Assembly (NCBI RefSeq): GCF_013466985.1
Contig: NZ_CP059164.1
Coordinates: 682,001-746,000, forward strand
From: Nocardioides ungokensis
GTDB taxonomy: Bacteria > Actinomycetota > Actinomycetes > Propionibacteriales > Nocardioidaceae
Direction of reading: 5' to 3'
Length of the DNA stretch: 64,000 nucleotides
Under the pieces are notes generated by a model. It had not been told where the DNA came from. It saw only the letters and a list, made by a program, of their open reading frames with translations, and made no database searches. Positions 43,393-52,423 of this stretch are shown in pieces. Position 1 is the stretch's first letter, and each line of letters starts with the position of its first letter. A program made the position numbers and the translations under genes.

Positions 43393-44239
43393 CCGGCCCT
43401 CGGCCGGTGGGGGTGAACACCCAGCTCTGCCGGACGTAGAGCTCGCTGAGCCCGAGCTGCTGCATGTTGTGCTGTGACGGATTGGGGTTGCCGGGGGACT
43501 CCGGCCAGGTCTCGGTCGAGACCCAGATGCAGCCGCGGGCGGCACCCTCACGGATCCGGGCGGTCATGAGCGCGGTCTGGGCGCCGCGACGCCGGAACTC
43601 CGGCAGCGTGGCGGCGCCGCTCAGCGTGGCGACGTCGCCGTACACGAACAGGTTGGCGACCCCGGCCAGGTCGTCGCCGGACCAGGCGCCGTAGGTGACC
43701 CAGTCGTCGTCGTACGTGGGGACCTCGGCGAACCACGACTCCATGGCCGGGTCGGCGGGCATGCCGAAGCCGGTGCGGATCACCCGCGCGTACTCCGTCG
43801 CGTCGTCGGGCCCCAGGCGGGCGATCCGCAGGTCGGTGCGGTCGGGGCCCGGGTCGGGGATCGCGCCGAAGTACTTCACGAAGGGTGCACCCGGCGTCAG
43901 TCCCCGCTCGTCGAGGAGCCGTTCCCAGCCCTCCGGGTGGGCGTGGGGCGCGACCTGGAAGGTCAACGACGGGACGCCGCGGTCGGTGGCGAGCCGCAGG
44001 ATCTCGTCCACGGTGGCGGCCCTCAGCGTCTCGCCGAGGCCGAGGCCGACGGCCTTGTTCCAGTAGCCGCCGGTCGGGTCCCGGCTCATCATCGTCAGGA
44101 TCCCGCCACCGATCCGCACGGCGTCCATCCCGAGCGCGGTCCTCGCCTCCGCGGAGGCGTCGTGGTTGAAGCGGTACATGAACTCCGCCTCCGCCTGCTC
44201 GGCGAGCACCCCCCACGCGGGGTCGAAGGTCGTGGGCAT
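43379..44239 (-). CDS. GNAT family acetyltransferase
   Basis: 286 residues. The C-terminal GNAT fold shows LFVYGDVATLSGAATLPEFR, then RRRGAQTALMTAR, the acetyl-CoA pyrophosphate-binding loop of type R/Q-x-x-G-x-A. The N-terminal half (FMYRFNHDASAEARTALGMD, GGYWNKAVGLGLGET) is a second degenerate GNAT-like domain. The substrate is unknown. ATG 44239 (MPTTFDPAW) is used; ATG 44251 in the same frame is possible. Divergent from the macrodomain gene. Confidence 0.75.
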   Translation of the reverse strand: MPTTFDPAWGVLAEQAEAEFMYRFNHDASAEARTALGMDAVRIGGGILTMMSRDPTGGYWNKAVGLGLGETLRAATVDEILRLATDRGVPSLTFQVAPHAHPEGWERLLDERGLTPGAPFVKYFGAIPDPGPDRTDLRIARLGPDDATEYARVIRTGFGMPADPAMESWFAEVPTYDDDWVTYGAWSGDDLAGVANLFVYGDVATLSGAATLPEFRRRGAQTALMTARIREGAARGCIWVSTETWPESPGNPNPSQHNMQQLGLSELYVRQSWVFTPTGRGPVTSS

Positions 44240-44344
44240 GCGACCAAGCATGCTCGCGCGGGTGCCTCCGCGCCATGCCGCAGCGTGGGACCCGCCCCCG
44301 ACCGTGGGATCCGGCTGTCGGCACCCCCGGGCACAATCGGGGGC

Positions 44345-44842
44345 ATGGAGATCACCGTGGTCCAGGGGGACATCACCCGCCAGCAGGTCGACGCGGTCGT
44401 CAACGCCGCCAACCGGGCGATGCGCGGGGGAGGCGGCGTCGACGGCGCGATCCACCGGGCCGGCGGCCCGGCGATCCTGGAGGACTGCGTCGCACGGTTC
44501 CCGCACGGGCTCGCGACGGGTGACGCGGGATGGACCACCGCAGGCGAGATGCCCGCGCGATGGGTGATCCACGTCGTCGGCCCCAACCACCGCGCCGGCG
44601 AGACCGACAGGGCGCTGCTCACCTCGTGCTACGCCCGGGCGCTCGAGGTGGCCGACGAGCTCGGTGCACGGACCATCGCGTTCCCGCTGGTCAGTGCCGG
44701 GGTCTACGGCTGGCCGAAGGACGACGCCATCGCGGCCGCCGTGGAGACGTTGGCGGCCGCGCAGACGCGCGTGGTCGAGGCCCGGATGATGGCGTTGGAC
44801 CAGACGACGTACGACGCGATCGCGGCCACGATCGCGCGCTGA
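44345..44842 (+). CDS. Macrodomain (ADP-ribose-binding) protein
   Basis: 165 residues, a stand-alone macrodomain that binds ADP-ribose or hydrolyses O-acetyl-ADP-ribose and terminal ADP-ribose on proteins or DNA. Landmarks: VQGDITRQQVDAVVNAANRA, then GGGGVDGAIHRAGG (catalytic loop 1) and IAFPLVSAGVYGWPKDDA (loop 2). Normal length for YmdB/MacroD-type proteins. ATG 44345 is preceded by a -10-like CACAAT. Stops 3 bases before the convergent serC end. Confidence 0.88.
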   Translation: MEITVVQGDITRQQVDAVVNAANRAMRGGGGVDGAIHRAGGPAILEDCVARFPHGLATGDAGWTTAGEMPARWVIHVVGPNHRAGETDRALLTSCYARALEVADELGARTIAFPLVSAGVYGWPKDDAIAAAVETLAAAQTRVVEARMMALDQTTYDAIAATIAR

Positions 44843-44845
44843 GCG

Positions 44846-46026
<1,181 letters not shown>

Positions 46027-46072
46027 CGTTTATTGTGTCACCCGCCACGCGCCACGTTCTCGAGGAGTCCAG

Positions 46073-46519
46073 ATGAGCACCACCCCCGGCTACGCCGACC
46101 AGGCCCGCAAGCGGACCCTCTTCCGGGTGCTCGGGGTCGTCTTCATGGGCACCGCGCTGCTCCTCATGGGCCTCGCGATCGCCGACTTCGTGCACGCCTT
46201 CAACGCCGACGACTTCGACACCCAGCCGACGAAGTTCTGGTACTTCTTCGTGGCCCTGCCGTTCTTCGCCGTGGGCGGCGGCTGTCTCAACGCCGGGTTC
46301 ATCGGCGCCGCGGCGCGCTACGGCGCGGGCGAGACCATGCCGGTGGTGAAGGACAGCGCGTCGTACCTCAGCGATGGGCGGGGCATCCTCGGCGTCGGGC
46401 GCACCGCCGACGAAGGGTCGGCGGCCTCGACCGCCACTGGCCCGTTCTGCAGCAGGTGCGGCGTCCGCAACGACGACTCCGCGAAGTTCTGCGACGCCTG
46501 CGGGTCCGCACTTGGCTGA
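46073..46519 (+). CDS. Two-span membrane protein with C-terminal zinc ribbon
   Basis: 148 residues. Two membrane spans (VVFMGTALLLMGLAIADFVH and FFVALPFFAVGGGCLNAGFI), then a cytoplasmic-looking segment and a zinc-ribbon end with CSRCG and CDACG (two CxxC). Function unknown. ATG 46073 follows CGAGGAG 6 bases upstream. The following acetyltransferase gene may overlap its end by 8 bases. Confidence 0.8.
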   Translation: MSTTPGYADQARKRTLFRVLGVVFMGTALLLMGLAIADFVHAFNADDFDTQPTKFWYFFVALPFFAVGGGCLNAGFIGAAARYGAGETMPVVKDSASYLSDGRGILGVGRTADEGSAASTATGPFCSRCGVRNDDSAKFCDACGSALG

Positions 46520-47030
46520 GGCATCCGCTCGCCTGGAGATCCGTCGCGTGCCCTACGGCCAGCCCGACGCCATGCGCCTCATCGCCGAGGTCCAGGCGGA
46601 GTACGTCCAACGCTACGGCGGCCCCGACGACACCCCGCTCGACCACGCGATGTTCGAGCCTCCGCTGGGAAGCTTCTACGTCGCGTACGCCGAGGGCACG
46701 GCCGTTGCGACCGGTGCGTGGCGTCGCTGCAGCGTGGTGGTCTTCGGCACCGATCGGACCGCCGAGATCAAGCGGATGTACGTCGTGCCGGGCGCGCGGG
46801 GGAGGGGGATCGCCCGCCAGGTGCTGGCCCACCTCGAGGCCACCGCGGCCGAGGCCGGTGCCGAGGCCCTCGTCCTCGAGACCGGGCTGCGACAGCCCGA
46901 GGCGATCGATCTCTACGAGTCGTCCGGCTACACGCCCGTGCCCGGCTTCGGCTACTACCGGGACTCGCCGCTGTCCCGGTGCTTCGGCAAGCGGCTCACC
47001 TCCAGCACACCCGCAGGGGCATGTGGGTGA
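46512..47030 (+). CDS. GNAT family acetyltransferase
   Basis: 172 residues from TTG 46512. GNAT motif A is clear: IKRMYVVPGARGRGIARQVL, then LVLETGLRQPEAIDLYESSG and FGYYRDSPLSRCFGKRL, as in the YedL/PhnO-like group. The start is uncertain because no RBS is visible; TTG lies inside the preceding gene's end and would be translated by coupling. Its 3' end overlaps a convergent ORF by 35 bases. Substrate unknown. Confidence 0.75.
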   Translation: MAEASARLEIRRVPYGQPDAMRLIAEVQAEYVQRYGGPDDTPLDHAMFEPPLGSFYVAYAEGTAVATGAWRRCSVVVFGTDRTAEIKRMYVVPGARGRGIARQVLAHLEATAAEAGAEALVLETGLRQPEAIDLYESSGYTPVPGFGYYRDSPLSRCFGKRLTSSTPAGACG

Positions 47031-47358
47031 TCGACTGAAGCACGTCGGCCCCGGCCGCAACGGCGCCCGTGTGGCACCATCCGGTGCCGGTGCTCACGCC
47101 CGTGGCGACGGCGGGCCGGTCACACCCGGAGGAGTGCGACCTGGCGTCGGAGCGGGCCGCACAGCCCGACCGGGCCGGCGCCGCGGTGTCGCTGATCCCC
47201 AGGGCGCGCGCCAGGTGTCCCGGCGTGAAGCCTCCTGTCACGCACAGCAGCGCGCCGAGCATGACCAGACGCGGAACGAGCGTGTGACCGACGACGCGGA
47301 CGAAACGCTGGGTCCCGGTGAGAGGTGCGGCAGGGGTCTCGGGTGCGTCGTGGTGCAC
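46996..47358 (-). CDS. Hypothetical small protein with one hydrophobic segment
   Basis: 120 residues from GTG 47358, which has GAGGAGA 5 bases upstream and a -10-like TAGACT (plus-strand bases 47398-47403) further up. N-terminal half: VGHTLVPRLVMLGALLCVTG, a likely membrane segment. The rest is Cys/Ser/Ala-rich without recognised motif. Codon pattern is less convincing than its neighbours. It overlaps the acetyltransferase gene end by 35 bases. Kept because of the RBS and promoter. Confidence 0.45.
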   Translation of the reverse strand: MHHDAPETPAAPLTGTQRFVRVVGHTLVPRLVMLGALLCVTGGFTPGHLARALGISDTAAPARSGCAARSDARSHSSGCDRPAVATGVSTGTGWCHTGAVAAGADVLQSITHMPLRVCWR

Positions 47359-47453
47359 GGATCTCCTCACGTCTCGCTGGCCCCCGGGACCCCCGGGAGT
47401 CTAGTCAACGGACCCCTGGGCGCGCAGAACGCATCACCCATCTGGGGGATCCG

Positions 47454-47501
47454 ATGACTATTTCCACGCTGCTCCGCCGGATCCGTCGCGGCCGCGGCTG
47501 A
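47454..47501 (+). other. 15-codon micro-ORF with basic, amphipathic product
   Basis: ATG with CTGGGGGAT just upstream, product MTISTLLRRIRRGRG. It lies between convergent/divergent genes and overlaps nothing else. It could be a small peptide or chance; no family recognised. Confidence 0.25.
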
Positions 47502-47510
47502 GGGTGTCGT

Positions 47511-48107
47511 TCAGCTCACCACGAGGTAGCGCTCGTCCTCGATCTCCCGCCCCCAGTACACCGCCTCCGTGAGGCGCGTGAGCGCGGCGTGGCGCCCCAA
47601 CTGCTCGACGAGGGCGACGGTCTGGTCCGCGGAGAGTCCGGCCCCGTTGAACCACCGGCCCTCGACCAGCAGCAGTCGCCCGCCCGGTGCCAGCAGGTCC
47701 ACCCAGAGCCCGAGGGCTGCGGCCGGGTCGGGCATCGCCCACAGCACGTGGCGGCACAGGACGGCGTCGTAGGTGCCCGGCTCCAGGGGAGGCGCGGACG
47801 CGTCCGCCTCGACGAACCGCACGCCCCCGACGTCCGCTGCCTTCTTCCGCGCCAGCCGGACCATCTCGGGCGAGACGTCGACGCCGTCGACGGTGTAGTC
47901 GTGCTCTGCAAGCAGCAGCGACAGGGTGCCGGTGCCGGAGCCGAGGTCGGCCACGCGCGCCGGCGCGGCGGGGAGGGCGTCGAGCAGGAGGTCGCGCCAG
48001 GCGGCGCGCACGGTGGCGTCGCGCAGTCCGTGGTCGGCCGCCTCGTCAAAGGTCGCCGCCTCGGCGTCCCAGAGGTCGCGCACGTGCCGGAGGTCGTCGT
48101 GAGGCAT
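47511..48107 (-). CDS. Class I SAM-dependent methyltransferase
   Basis: 198 residues. Motif I VADLGSGTGTLSLLLAEHD near 53, VDGVDVSPEMVRLARKKA (motif II), VRFVEADASAPPLEPGTYDA (motif III) and LLAPGGRLLLVEGRWF. A Methyltransf_11/25 type small-molecule methyltransferase of unknown substrate. ATG 48107 lies 6 bases after a -10 TAACCT on the minus strand (plus-strand 48114-48119), so the message is probably leaderless. Upstream is the HNH remnant. Confidence 0.82.
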   Translation of the reverse strand: MPHDDLRHVRDLWDAEAATFDEAADHGLRDATVRAAWRDLLLDALPAAPARVADLGSGTGTLSLLLAEHDYTVDGVDVSPEMVRLARKKAADVGGVRFVEADASAPPLEPGTYDAVLCRHVLWAMPDPAAALGLWVDLLAPGGRLLLVEGRWFNGAGLSADQTVALVEQLGRHAALTRLTEAVYWGREIEDERYLVVS

Positions 48108-48116
48108 GGCGTCAGG

Positions 48117-49470
48117 TTAGGTCCGTCCGGTTGGTGCCGGTTGTTGCCGGGTCACTCGCGCAGTCTGGTGCGGATCCAGGTGGGGTGGTGCTCCGGGCCG
48201 CTGGGGTGGGAGGAACTCGGGTTTGCCGTCGGTCGGGTTGAGCCGGACCTGCCAGGGGGTGTGGTGGATGGTGCGGTGGTGGTGGCCGCAGAGCAGCACC
48301 AGGTTGTCCAGGCTGGTTTCTCCGTGGTCGGCCCAGTGGACGATGTGGTGGGCGTGGCCCATCACCGGGGGTCGGGTGCAGCCGGGGAAGGCGCAGTGCG
48401 GTCGCGGCAGACCAGGGCCCGCCAGATCGCCGGTGACCAGTCGGCTGGTGCGGCCGACGTCGAACCTCGCCCTGGGTGCCGAGGCGACGGGGATGAGGTC
48501 GGCGTCGCAGGCCATCCGCCGGACGACGGCGGGGGTCAGCTCCAACCCGTCGTCGGTGACCGCTGCCCGGTGGTGCCGAGGGTGGCCCAGTCGATCTTCT
48601 GCTGGAGGGCCTCGAGGCTGGTGGTGACCGCGATCCGGGGCCTGGCGCCGTGGCAGTCGGGTGGCAGGTCGGTGGTCAGGGCGTGCCGGCAGGTCTCGAC
48701 CAGCGCGTCCCACAGCCGGGCGCCGTGGTCCCGGGGTCGGTCGCTGGTCGCCGTCCGGGTCCGGGTCGACGCGGGCTGCGGCTTGGTGAGCGGGAGGAGG
48801 GCGGCCTTGATCGCGGCGCGTCCTCGACGGTGCCGCGGCCGCGGAGCCGGATGCCGCCGCCGGCGGCCGTCCTCGACGATCGCCAGGAACCGGTGGTGGT
48901 GGGCGGCCCGGTCCTGCCGGTCCAGCTCCTTCTCGGTCTTGCGTTCGGCGGCGTCGGGGTCGGCGACCTCGACCAGGTGCTCGCGGCCTTGGCCAGGTCG
49001 GTCGCGTTCAGGCGGGTCGCGGCATCGAGGAGGAACTCCTCCCCATCCGCCCGCACCCCGGGGTCGGTGGGGAGCCTGTCGACCGCGTCCACGATCACCG
49101 CCGCCTGCTCGGGCGAGACCCGGCCCGCGACCATCGCGGCGTGGGTCGCGCACGCTCGTGCACGAGCACCTCGGCGTGCCGGATGGTCTGGTGGCCGGTG
49201 CCGCGGTGGGTGCCGGCCAGGTGGGTGAACCACTCCGCGGTCGACCCCCACGCCAACTCCTGCTTGGCGACCCCGCGGGCGTGCACCTCGGCCACCACCG
49301 CGGCTTCCAGGGCGGCGAGGTGGGCGCGGAGCTTCTCGGCGACCACCACCGCCTCGACCAGCTCCTCCGAGGACTTGGCCGACCCACATCGTCTCGTCGA
49401 GCTCGGCCAGACCCGGTCCGCACAGGCACGACCCGGCGGGGGTGGTCGGCGTACCGGTGGGCTGCTCCAT
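48117..49470 (-). pseudogene. DUF222/HNH endonuclease (13E12 repeat family), multiply frameshifted
   Basis: One ancestral gene of about 450 codons can be followed through three frames. Order: start MEQPTGTPTTPAG; DUF222 part EELVEAVVVAEKLRAHLAAL to TIRHAEVLVHE; then RVSPEQAAVIVDAVDRLP; DRAAHHHRFLAIVEDG; IRLRGRGTVEDA; AAIKAALLPLTKP; finally the HNH part with CAFPGCTRPPVMGHAHHIVHW and LCGHHHRTIHH. About six frame changes occur (near 49380, 49150, 48990, 48860, 48825, 48570). The HNH catalytic residues remain, but no full product can be made as read. An insertion sequence lies just upstream. True decay or poor local sequence quality are both possible. Confidence 0.8.
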
Positions 49471-49543
49471 GACCCACTCAACCAGAGGCCACCGACAGTC
49501 AGGGGCCGCTGACCTGCGGGTATCCACCGAGATAGATAACGAA

Positions 49544-49559
49544 TCGATCACATGTTCGA
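49544..49559 (-). promoter_or_regulatory. Candidate LexA (SOS) box before the DUF222/HNH gene
   Basis: TCGATCACATGTTCGA differs by one base from the actinobacterial SOS consensus TCGAAC-N4-GTTCGA. On the minus strand it is followed by a -10-like TTATCT (about 49532-49537) and then the HNH reading frame. LexA control of 13E12 repeat genes is known in M. tuberculosis, which supports the assignment. Confidence 0.6.
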
Positions 49560-49573
49560 GCATCGTGGCCTGG

Positions 49574-49588
49574 TGACCAAAGCCGGGT
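49574..49588. repeat. Left copy of 15-bp target-site duplication
   Basis: TGACCAAAGCCGGGT directly abuts the left terminal repeat of the insertion sequence. The identical copy is at 51018-51032. Confidence 0.85.
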
Positions 49589-51017
49589 TGTGATGTCTCA
49601 GGACATCGGTGACAGTTCTGCATCAGGACATCGGTGACAGTTGATGTGTCAGGACTTCGGTGACGCTTCGGCGGTGGTGGGGCGTCGGCCGCGGGGTTTG
49701 TTGTTGCCGACGTAGGTCACTCCGGGTGCGGGCCGGGTGTGCTCGATGAGGATCTCGCCGTGTAGGTCGGCGACGGTGATCTTCTCGCCGTCGGTGATGA
49801 TGAGGACCTGCTCGAAGCCGCGGTGGCCGTCGACCTTGTACTGGACCTTGTCCAGCAGGAACATGCCGGCGCTGGTCAGTCTCTTCACGATGGTGTCGTC
49901 GGGCAGGTCGGTGGGCACTGGTGGGGGCGCCGGTCGGACGACGGCGGGCCGGATGAAGAGCTCACGGGTGGGGCGAGGAGCCTCGGCCACCGCGGTGGCC
50001 TCCCAGGCCATGCGGGGTGTGATCCGGCCGGGCAGCCCCTGGTGGGGGCGTTCGGTGTTGTAGATGTGGTCGAACGCGTCGACCTGGGCCTGCAGTTCGG
50101 CCAGGCTGTCGGCGAGTGGCTGCTTGTCGAGGTAGCGGAAGAGCGTTTGGTGGAAGCGTTCGTTCTTGCCCTGGGTGGTCGGCTTGTAGGGCTTGCCGGT
50201 GATCGGTTCCACGCCCAGTCCCATCACGTGCACGACGAGCTGGCCCAGGAGCCCGCGTCGTGAGGGGTTGAGCGCGATCCCGTTGTCGGACAACAGCCGT
50301 TGCGGTACGCCATGGGCGGCCACGGCCTTGTCGAAGACCGCGATCGCCGCTTCGGATGTCTCGCCCCACGCGACGTGAGAGGCGACCGCGTAGCGGGAGT
50401 GGTCGTCGATGAGCTGGAGGATCACGCACTTACGTCCGCCGGTCAGCACGTACTCGGTGGCGTCCAGCTGCCAGCATGCGTTCGGCGCCGGATAGACGAA
50501 CCGTCGCCATGCCGAGCGGGGCCTCTTCTTCGGCTCAAGCCGGGCGACGCCTGCCTCCCGGAAGATCCGGGCCAACGACGCGACCGACGGCACCGGGTCC
50601 AGCCCCATCGCCCGCATCTTGTCGTGCACGCTGATCGGCCCGTGGTCCAGCCCGGAGGACTCCAGGGCGGCACGAACGGTGAGGGCTTGTTCCTTGACCT
50701 CATCGGTGATCTTGGTCGGGCTGCTCCGCGGACGTCGGCTGCGGGGCTCAAGGGCCGCCGCAGCACCGTCGGTGCGGGTCCTGGCGCGGATCGCGTAGAA
50801 GGTCTTGCGGGAGATCTCGTGCCCAGCACAGAAGGTGGTCACCGCGCCGCGTGGCGCGTCATCGGGCCACTGGACGATCGCGAGACGGACACGAGGATCA
50901 ACGGGCTCATTAGCGGTCGGCACCGCCCAACACAGCCAGAAGTGTCACCACCAAGCACACCCGTTGTGTCACCGATGTCCTGACACAGAACCGTCACCGA
51001 TGTCCTGCGACATGACA
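49589..51017 (-). mobile_element. IS481-family insertion sequence, complete, 1429 bp
   Basis: Bounded by imperfect inverted repeats of about 50 bp beginning TGTGATGTCTCAGGACATCG (left, 49589) and TGTCATGTCGCAGGACATCG (right, read inward from 51017). The ends carry tandem copies of CAGGACATCGGTGAC spaced 25 bases, likely transposase-binding sites. A single intact transposase gene fills the interior. TG-T ends and a long direct repeat (15 bp here) agree with the IS481 family. The identical target duplications indicate a recent insertion. It lies just upstream of the SOS-box promoter of the HNH gene. Confidence 0.88.
49649..50923 (-). CDS. IS481 family transposase
   Basis: 424 residues, intact. 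N-terminal helix-turn-helix (VTTFCAGHEISRKTFYAIRA), then the DDE/rve integrase core: CWQLDATEYVLTGGRKCVI (first Asp), RLLSDNGIALNPSRRG (second Asp) and TTQGKNERFHQTLFRYLD (Glu), plus YNTERPHQGLPGRITPRMAW typical of the family. A C-terminal beta-rich tail follows. The stop lies inside the third internal CAGGAC repeat of the left end. GTG start. Catalyses movement of this element. Confidence 0.93.
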   Translation of the reverse strand: MPTANEPVDPRVRLAIVQWPDDAPRGAVTTFCAGHEISRKTFYAIRARTRTDGAAAALEPRSRRPRSSPTKITDEVKEQALTVRAALESSGLDHGPISVHDKMRAMGLDPVPSVASLARIFREAGVARLEPKKRPRSAWRRFVYPAPNACWQLDATEYVLTGGRKCVILQLIDDHSRYAVASHVAWGETSEAAIAVFDKAVAAHGVPQRLLSDNGIALNPSRRGLLGQLVVHVMGLGVEPITGKPYKPTTQGKNERFHQTLFRYLDKQPLADSLAELQAQVDAFDHIYNTERPHQGLPGRITPRMAWEATAVAEAPRPTRELFIRPAVVRPAPPPVPTDLPDDTIVKRLTSAGMFLLDKVQYKVDGHRGFEQVLIITDGEKITVADLHGEILIEHTRPAPGVTYVGNNKPRGRRPTTAEASPKS

Positions 51018-51032
51018 TGACCAAAGCCGGGT
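51018..51032. repeat. Right copy of 15-bp target-site duplication
   Basis: TGACCAAAGCCGGGT, identical to 49574-49588, directly after the right end of the insertion sequence. Confidence 0.85.
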
Positions 51033-51154
51033 CGCGGCCGGCAAGCCGGGAAGGAACCGCAACCCCGGCGGGCGTCCCCCGGCGTAGCTGCCTAGCACCG
51101 CAACCACCCACCAACCCGCAGGCCGGAGGGAGCAACGCCCTGCCTCGGGTGCGG

Positions 51155-51236
51155 GGGTTTCGAGGCTCGCTGACGCTCGCACCTCAACCACCGGCGAGCA
51201 CCGCATCAACCACCGGCGTGTCTCGAAGATCCCACG
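51155..51236. repeat. Intergenic repeat unit (TTTCGAG...TCAACCACCGGCG)
   Basis: GGGTTTCGAG at the left and CTCGAAGATCCC at the right are roughly inverted. Between them TCAACCACCGGCG occurs twice (51184-51196 and 51206-51218). Sequences of this kind recur between genes in related actinobacteria. The surrounding 51033-51287 contains no gene that I can support. Confidence 0.45.
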
Positions 51237-51275
51237 AGTCACACCAGAACCGCTGACACACACGAGTCCCCGACC

Positions 51276-51281
51276 TACCCT
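51276..51281 (+). promoter_or_regulatory. -10 element of leaderless secreted peptidase gene
   Basis: TACCCT ends 6 bases before GTG 51288. Confidence 0.4.
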
Positions 51282-51287
51282 CGTTCG

Positions 51288-51857
51288 GTGTCTCGGATCC
51301 GGATCGCCCCTGCTCTTGCCCTGCTCGTCCTCATCGCGCTGAGCGCCCCACCGGCGTCGGCGTCGACGATCGAGGACTACGCCGACTACCAGCCGCAGAG
51401 CAAGTGCTCGCCGCGCGCCAAGCCCGGCACGACGTACCTCGGCGAGACGGTGGTGAAGCGCTTCGGTGGCGGGTTCGGGCCGATCTCGCGTCCGTGCAGC
51501 AGCGGGGGTACGTCGGAGCACAAGGAGGGACGCGCGTTCGACTGGATGCTCGACGCCACCAGGAAGCGGGACCGCAAGAAGGCGCACGCGTTCATGGACT
51601 GGGTGTTCGCCACCGACAAGCAGGGCAACACCGACGCACGGGCCCGCCGGATGGGGATCATGTACGTGATCTGGAACGACCACATGTACTCGGCGTGGAA
51701 CCAGTTCGACCCCGAGCCCTACCTCAGCTCGAGCTGCAAGAGCCGCAAGAAGTGCAGCACGACGCTGCGGCACCGCGACCACCTGCACATCTCGCTGACA
51801 CGCGCGGGGGGCAAGGGTCGGACCAGCTGGTACGACGGCCGCATGCCTCAGGGCTGA
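51288..51857 (+). CDS. Secreted M15-like (ARB-07466-type) domain protein
   Basis: 189 residues. Signal peptide ALALLVLIALSAPPASAS, cleavage expected near residue 26. The mature part has the D-Ala-D-Ala peptidase-like pattern SEHKEGRAFDWMLD (SxHxxGxAxD) and HRDHLHISL (HxH), zinc ligands of the M15/VanY fold, and two Cys pairs. It is likely to act on peptidoglycan outside the cell; activity is inferred. Ends 9 bases beyond the convergent acetyltransferase stop, so the two genes overlap tail to tail. Confidence 0.8.
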   Translation: MSRIRIAPALALLVLIALSAPPASASTIEDYADYQPQSKCSPRAKPGTTYLGETVVKRFGGGFGPISRPCSSGGTSEHKEGRAFDWMLDATRKRDRKKAHAFMDWVFATDKQGNTDARARRMGIMYVIWNDHMYSAWNQFDPEPYLSSSCKSRKKCSTTLRHRDHLHISLTRAGGKGRTSWYDGRMPQG

Positions 51858-52423
51858 GCGGCCCACTCCTCGCGCGTCATCTCGTAGAGCACCTCGCCCT
51901 GCTCCCACCCGGCGATCGGCCCCCCGACGGACCGGGTCCAGTCCTGCACCCAGGTGTCGGTATGTCGCAGGCCGAGCTTGGTCAGCACCGTGCGCGAGCC
52001 CACGTTGACGGCCATCGTGGAGGCGAAGACACCCTCCACCCCCGGCATCGCGAACGCGTGGTCGAGCATCACCCGCGCCCCCTCGGTCGCGTAGCCGGCA
52101 CCCCACGCGGAGCGACGCAAGCGGTAGCCGATCCCCGACCGGGCCGGGTCGGGAGCGAACGCACTGGCCGACCACCAGCCGACGAACTCGCCGTCGGCGA
52201 AGCCCACCCAGAAGCCGAGCCCGCGCTCCACGTCGGTGCGAAGCCCGCGCCGCTCCGCCCACTCCTCGCGCGTCTCGTCGGGCGTGGCGGCACGGCCGAG
52301 GATGAAGCTCATCACCTCGGGGTCGGCGTTGAGCTCGACGAGCAGGTCGAGGTGCTCGTCGGCGACCGGCTCGAGCCTCAGCCGGTCGCCGTGCAGCGAG
52401 GGGAGGGTCAGCCCTGGGCCCAC
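51848..52423 (-). CDS. GNAT family acetyltransferase (RimJ/RimL-like)
   Basis: 191 residues from GTG 52423. Begins GDRLRLEPVADEHLDLLVEL after a short lead, with the RimJ/L pattern IGYRLRRSAWGAGYATEGAR (acetyl-CoA loop WGxGYATEG) and NVGSRTVLTKLGLRHTDTWV. These enzymes acetylate N-termini of proteins or small molecules; the target is unknown. The start overlaps the citrate synthase stop by 16 bases, so it is the second gene of that transcript. Confidence 0.82.
   Translation of the reverse strand: MGPGLTLPSLHGDRLRLEPVADEHLDLLVELNADPEVMSFILGRAATPDETREEWAERRGLRTDVERGLGFWVGFADGEFVGWWSASAFAPDPARSGIGYRLRRSAWGAGYATEGARVMLDHAFAMPGVEGVFASTMAVNVGSRTVLTKLGLRHTDTWVQDWTRSVGGPIAGWEQGEVLYEMTREEWAAQP

Noticed and set aside
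49471..49623. Start of the HNH gene inside the insertion sequence
   Set aside because: The open frame does extend to 49623, but it crosses the insertion end and the SOS box; the ATG at 49470 downstream of the box is the sensible start.
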